Assembly (NCBI GenBank): GCA_011250595.1
Contig: JAANMP010000024.1
Location: forward strand, 1 to 63,479
Direction of reading: 5' to 3'
From: Bacillus sp. MM2020_1
GTDB taxonomy: Bacteria; Bacillota; Bacilli; Bacillales; Cytobacillaceae
DNA length: 63,479 bases
Below are positions 62,012-63,479 of this stretch, piece after piece (the first letter of the stretch is position 1; every line of letters starts with the position of its first letter). The notes beneath the pieces were generated by a model that was given only the letters and a program-made list of their open reading frames with translations, did not search any database and had not been told where the DNA came from. Made by a program: the position numbers and the translations under genes.

Positions 62012-63049
62012 TTAAAAATACTTTCCAACTAACACTTTGCCTTCATATCCATTCGGATTCTTTTCCTGCCATCTCCAAGAATCCAGACACATTTCCTCAA
62101 TTCCTCTTTCCGCTATCCATCCTAATTCATTTCTGGACTTAGTTGGGTCTGCGTAACAAATAGCAACATCGCCAGGTCGCCTATCCACAATCTTGTAAGG
62201 AACCTTCCTACCTGAGACTTTTTCAAAGGCAGACACAACTTCTAATACACTATATCCTGCTCCTGTTCCTAGATTATAGGCATCCACACCTTTTGAATAA
62301 ACAACCTTCTCTAGTGCTTTTAAGTGGCCTAGGGCAAGGTCAACAACATGAATATAATCCCTGACACCTGAACCATCCACCGTTGGGTAGTCTTTACCAA
62401 ACACTTGTAATTCTTTCAACTTCCCAACAGCTACTTGAGTAATAAATGGCATTAAATTATTAGGAATTCCATTTGGATCTTCCCCAATTGTACCGCTATC
62501 ATGTGCTCCAATTGGATTAAAGTATCGCAATAGGGCTATGCTCCAGGAATTATCTGCAGCATATATATCCCGTAATATTTCCTCGATCATCAGTTTAGTC
62601 CGTCCATAGGGATTAGTTGCACTTAGTGGAAATACTTCTGAAATCGGTACCCGCTTAGGCATACCGTAAACAGTTGCAGATGAACTGAATACAAGATTCT
62701 TCACACCATATTTCCCCATCATCTCACAAAGATTAAGCGTCCCAGTAATATTATTATGATAATAATTAAGGGGGATGGATACTGATTCCCCAACAGCTTT
62801 TAATCCTGCAAAATGGATAATTGCCTCAATGGAATTGTTTAAAAATACATTCTCAAGACCACTCCGATCGAGCAAATCAACCTCGTAATACGCAAAATCT
62901 TGACCAGTTAACTCTTTCACCCTTTTTAATGATTCCGGTTTACTGTTTGAATAATTATCTAGAATAATTATTTCATAGCCAGCTGATAGTAGCTCGACAC
63001 AAGTATGGGCACCAATATATCCAGCACCGCCTGTTACTAAAATAGCCAT
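62012..63049 (-). CDS. galE: UDP-glucose 4-epimerase
   Basis: From the ATG at 63049 (AGGGGAGAG upstream) the protein has 345 residues. The N-terminal NAD-binding motif is [20 protein letters not shown]. The SDR catalytic residues are in FSSSATVYG and [12 protein letters not shown] (Tyr-x3-Lys), and the substrate loop [20 protein letters not shown] is typical of GalE. It interconverts UDP-glucose and UDP-galactose in the cytosol, supplying galactose for polysaccharides or feeding the Leloir route. It has its own terminator and no operon partner in the window. The longer frame to 63157 has no ribosome binding site and an unlikely leader. Confidence 0.95.
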   Translation of the reverse strand: MAILVTGGAGYIGAHTCVELLSAGYEIIILDNYSNSKPESLKRVKELTGQDFAYYEVDLLDRSGLENVFLNNSIEAIIHFAGLKAVGESVSIPLNYYHNNITGTLNLCEMMGKYGVKNLVFSSSATVYGMPKRVPISEVFPLSATNPYGRTKLMIEEILRDIYAADNSWSIALLRYFNPIGAHDSGTIGEDPNGIPNNLMPFITQVAVGKLKELQVFGKDYPTVDGSGVRDYIHVVDLALGHLKALEKVVYSKGVDAYNLGTGAGYSVLEVVSAFEKVSGRKVPYKIVDRRPGDVAICYADPTKSRNELGWIAERGIEEMCLDSWRWQEKNPNGYEGKVLVGKYF

Positions 63050-63479
63050 TAGAAACATCTCTCCCCTAATGATTCTAATATTGCAAATTAAGCACTTAAA
63101 TTTTGTCAAGAAGTATATGTAAAGATATTGAAAGGATAGTAATTTTCTATTTTTCAAATATTAATATTAACAATATAGTATTTCAAAAATTTAATTATAC
63201 CATATTTTGTTTACAATATGTTATTAAAGATATAATAAAAACCCACTATTGATATAGTCAAATGCACTTAAATGAATTGCTTCCATAAGAAAATTAAATA
63301 TAAACCTGTATCAAGGTTGACCTTAACAATCTAGCATCTAAATTTCAAAACCTATAATTCTTTAGAGTGCAATAACTTTTACTCCTGATGGATTTACTAC
63401 AATATATCCGCGGACATTAAAGGATATTCTCTATCAACTAGCTCTACTTAATCCCTTCATATATTATACTCCCTACTTT
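63050..63479. other. AT-rich region upstream of galE
   Basis: The galE promoter must lie here, but no single -35/-10 pair stands out among many AT-rich candidates. No gene was recognised up to the window end. Confidence 0.5.

Overview
The window looks like a chromosomal segment from a low-GC Bacillaceae member (Bacillus/Neobacillus type). The evidence is strong AGGAGG-type ribosome binding sites, a ComK regulator, a GntR/LacI-type AraR with AraR operators, CcpA-type cre-like sites, a DUF1659-DUF2922-YvrJ cluster and abundant Bacillus-type REP-like intergenic repeats. No rRNA, tRNA, CRISPR array or intact prophage was seen. All calls come from reading the sequence; no database search was run.

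Layout. 1-5.4 kb: small and partly decayed genes (NPCBM-like and VCBS/FG-GAP-like proteins, DUF1659-DUF2922-YvrJ, VanZ remnant, CBO0543-like membrane protein, CC/Se-motif protein). 5.4-9.9 kb: a LytS/LytTR two-component system with a CstA-type (pyruvate) transporter; three direct repeats at an exact 21-bp period lie before cstA. 10.3-17.3 kb: a galactonate catabolic operon (IclR regulator, sugar-type ABC transporter, DgoA, DgoK, DgoD). 17.8-19.5 kb: a 5'-truncated InlB-repeat surface gene joined to a broken AEC transporter gene. 20.6-25.6 kb: a three-gene dynamin-like GTPase operon. 27.4 kb: an anchored SMP-30-like protein. 28.6-33.8 kb: araA, araD and araB with divergent araR. 34-40.4 kb: a LysR pseudogene, a ChvE-GguA-GguB-type sugar ABC transporter and an araB relic still carrying AraR operators. 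40.6-41.8 kb: a decayed IS91-like element. 42-45.4 kb: a GLUG/InlB/Fn3 surface protein. 45.6-47.1 kb: a cassette ending in a WHH-type HNH nuclease. 47.6-53.2 kb: a membrane-anchored Mrr-type nuclease and, as a separate unit, an operon built on a 1199-residue protein with four P-loop AAA+ modules and two membrane proteins. 54.3-58.8 kb: a repeat-associated winged-helix protein, comK, a small XRE regulator, a RAYT transposase and a YifB/ComM ATPase. 59.6-60.7 kb: a two-gene HEPN-type cassette. 62-63 kb: galE.

How it works together. Sugar and acid use is the main housekeeping theme: arabinose (AraR regulon, with the ChvE-type transporter possibly captured by AraR operators), galactonate, pyruvate and galactose/UDP-sugars. 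Between these lie accessory modules with conflict or membrane-remodelling signatures: the dynamin triad, the four-AAA+ operon, the HEPN pair and the WHH nuclease cassette. These are the best candidates for undescribed systems.

The intergenic DNA is unusually repeat-rich. Two REP-like families, a four-hairpin 192-bp repeat, a duplicated 250-bp segment and a roughly 400-bp dispersed repeat tied to the winged-helix gene recur across the window. A RAYT transposase, the enzyme type known to act on REPs, is encoded directly after yifB/comM.
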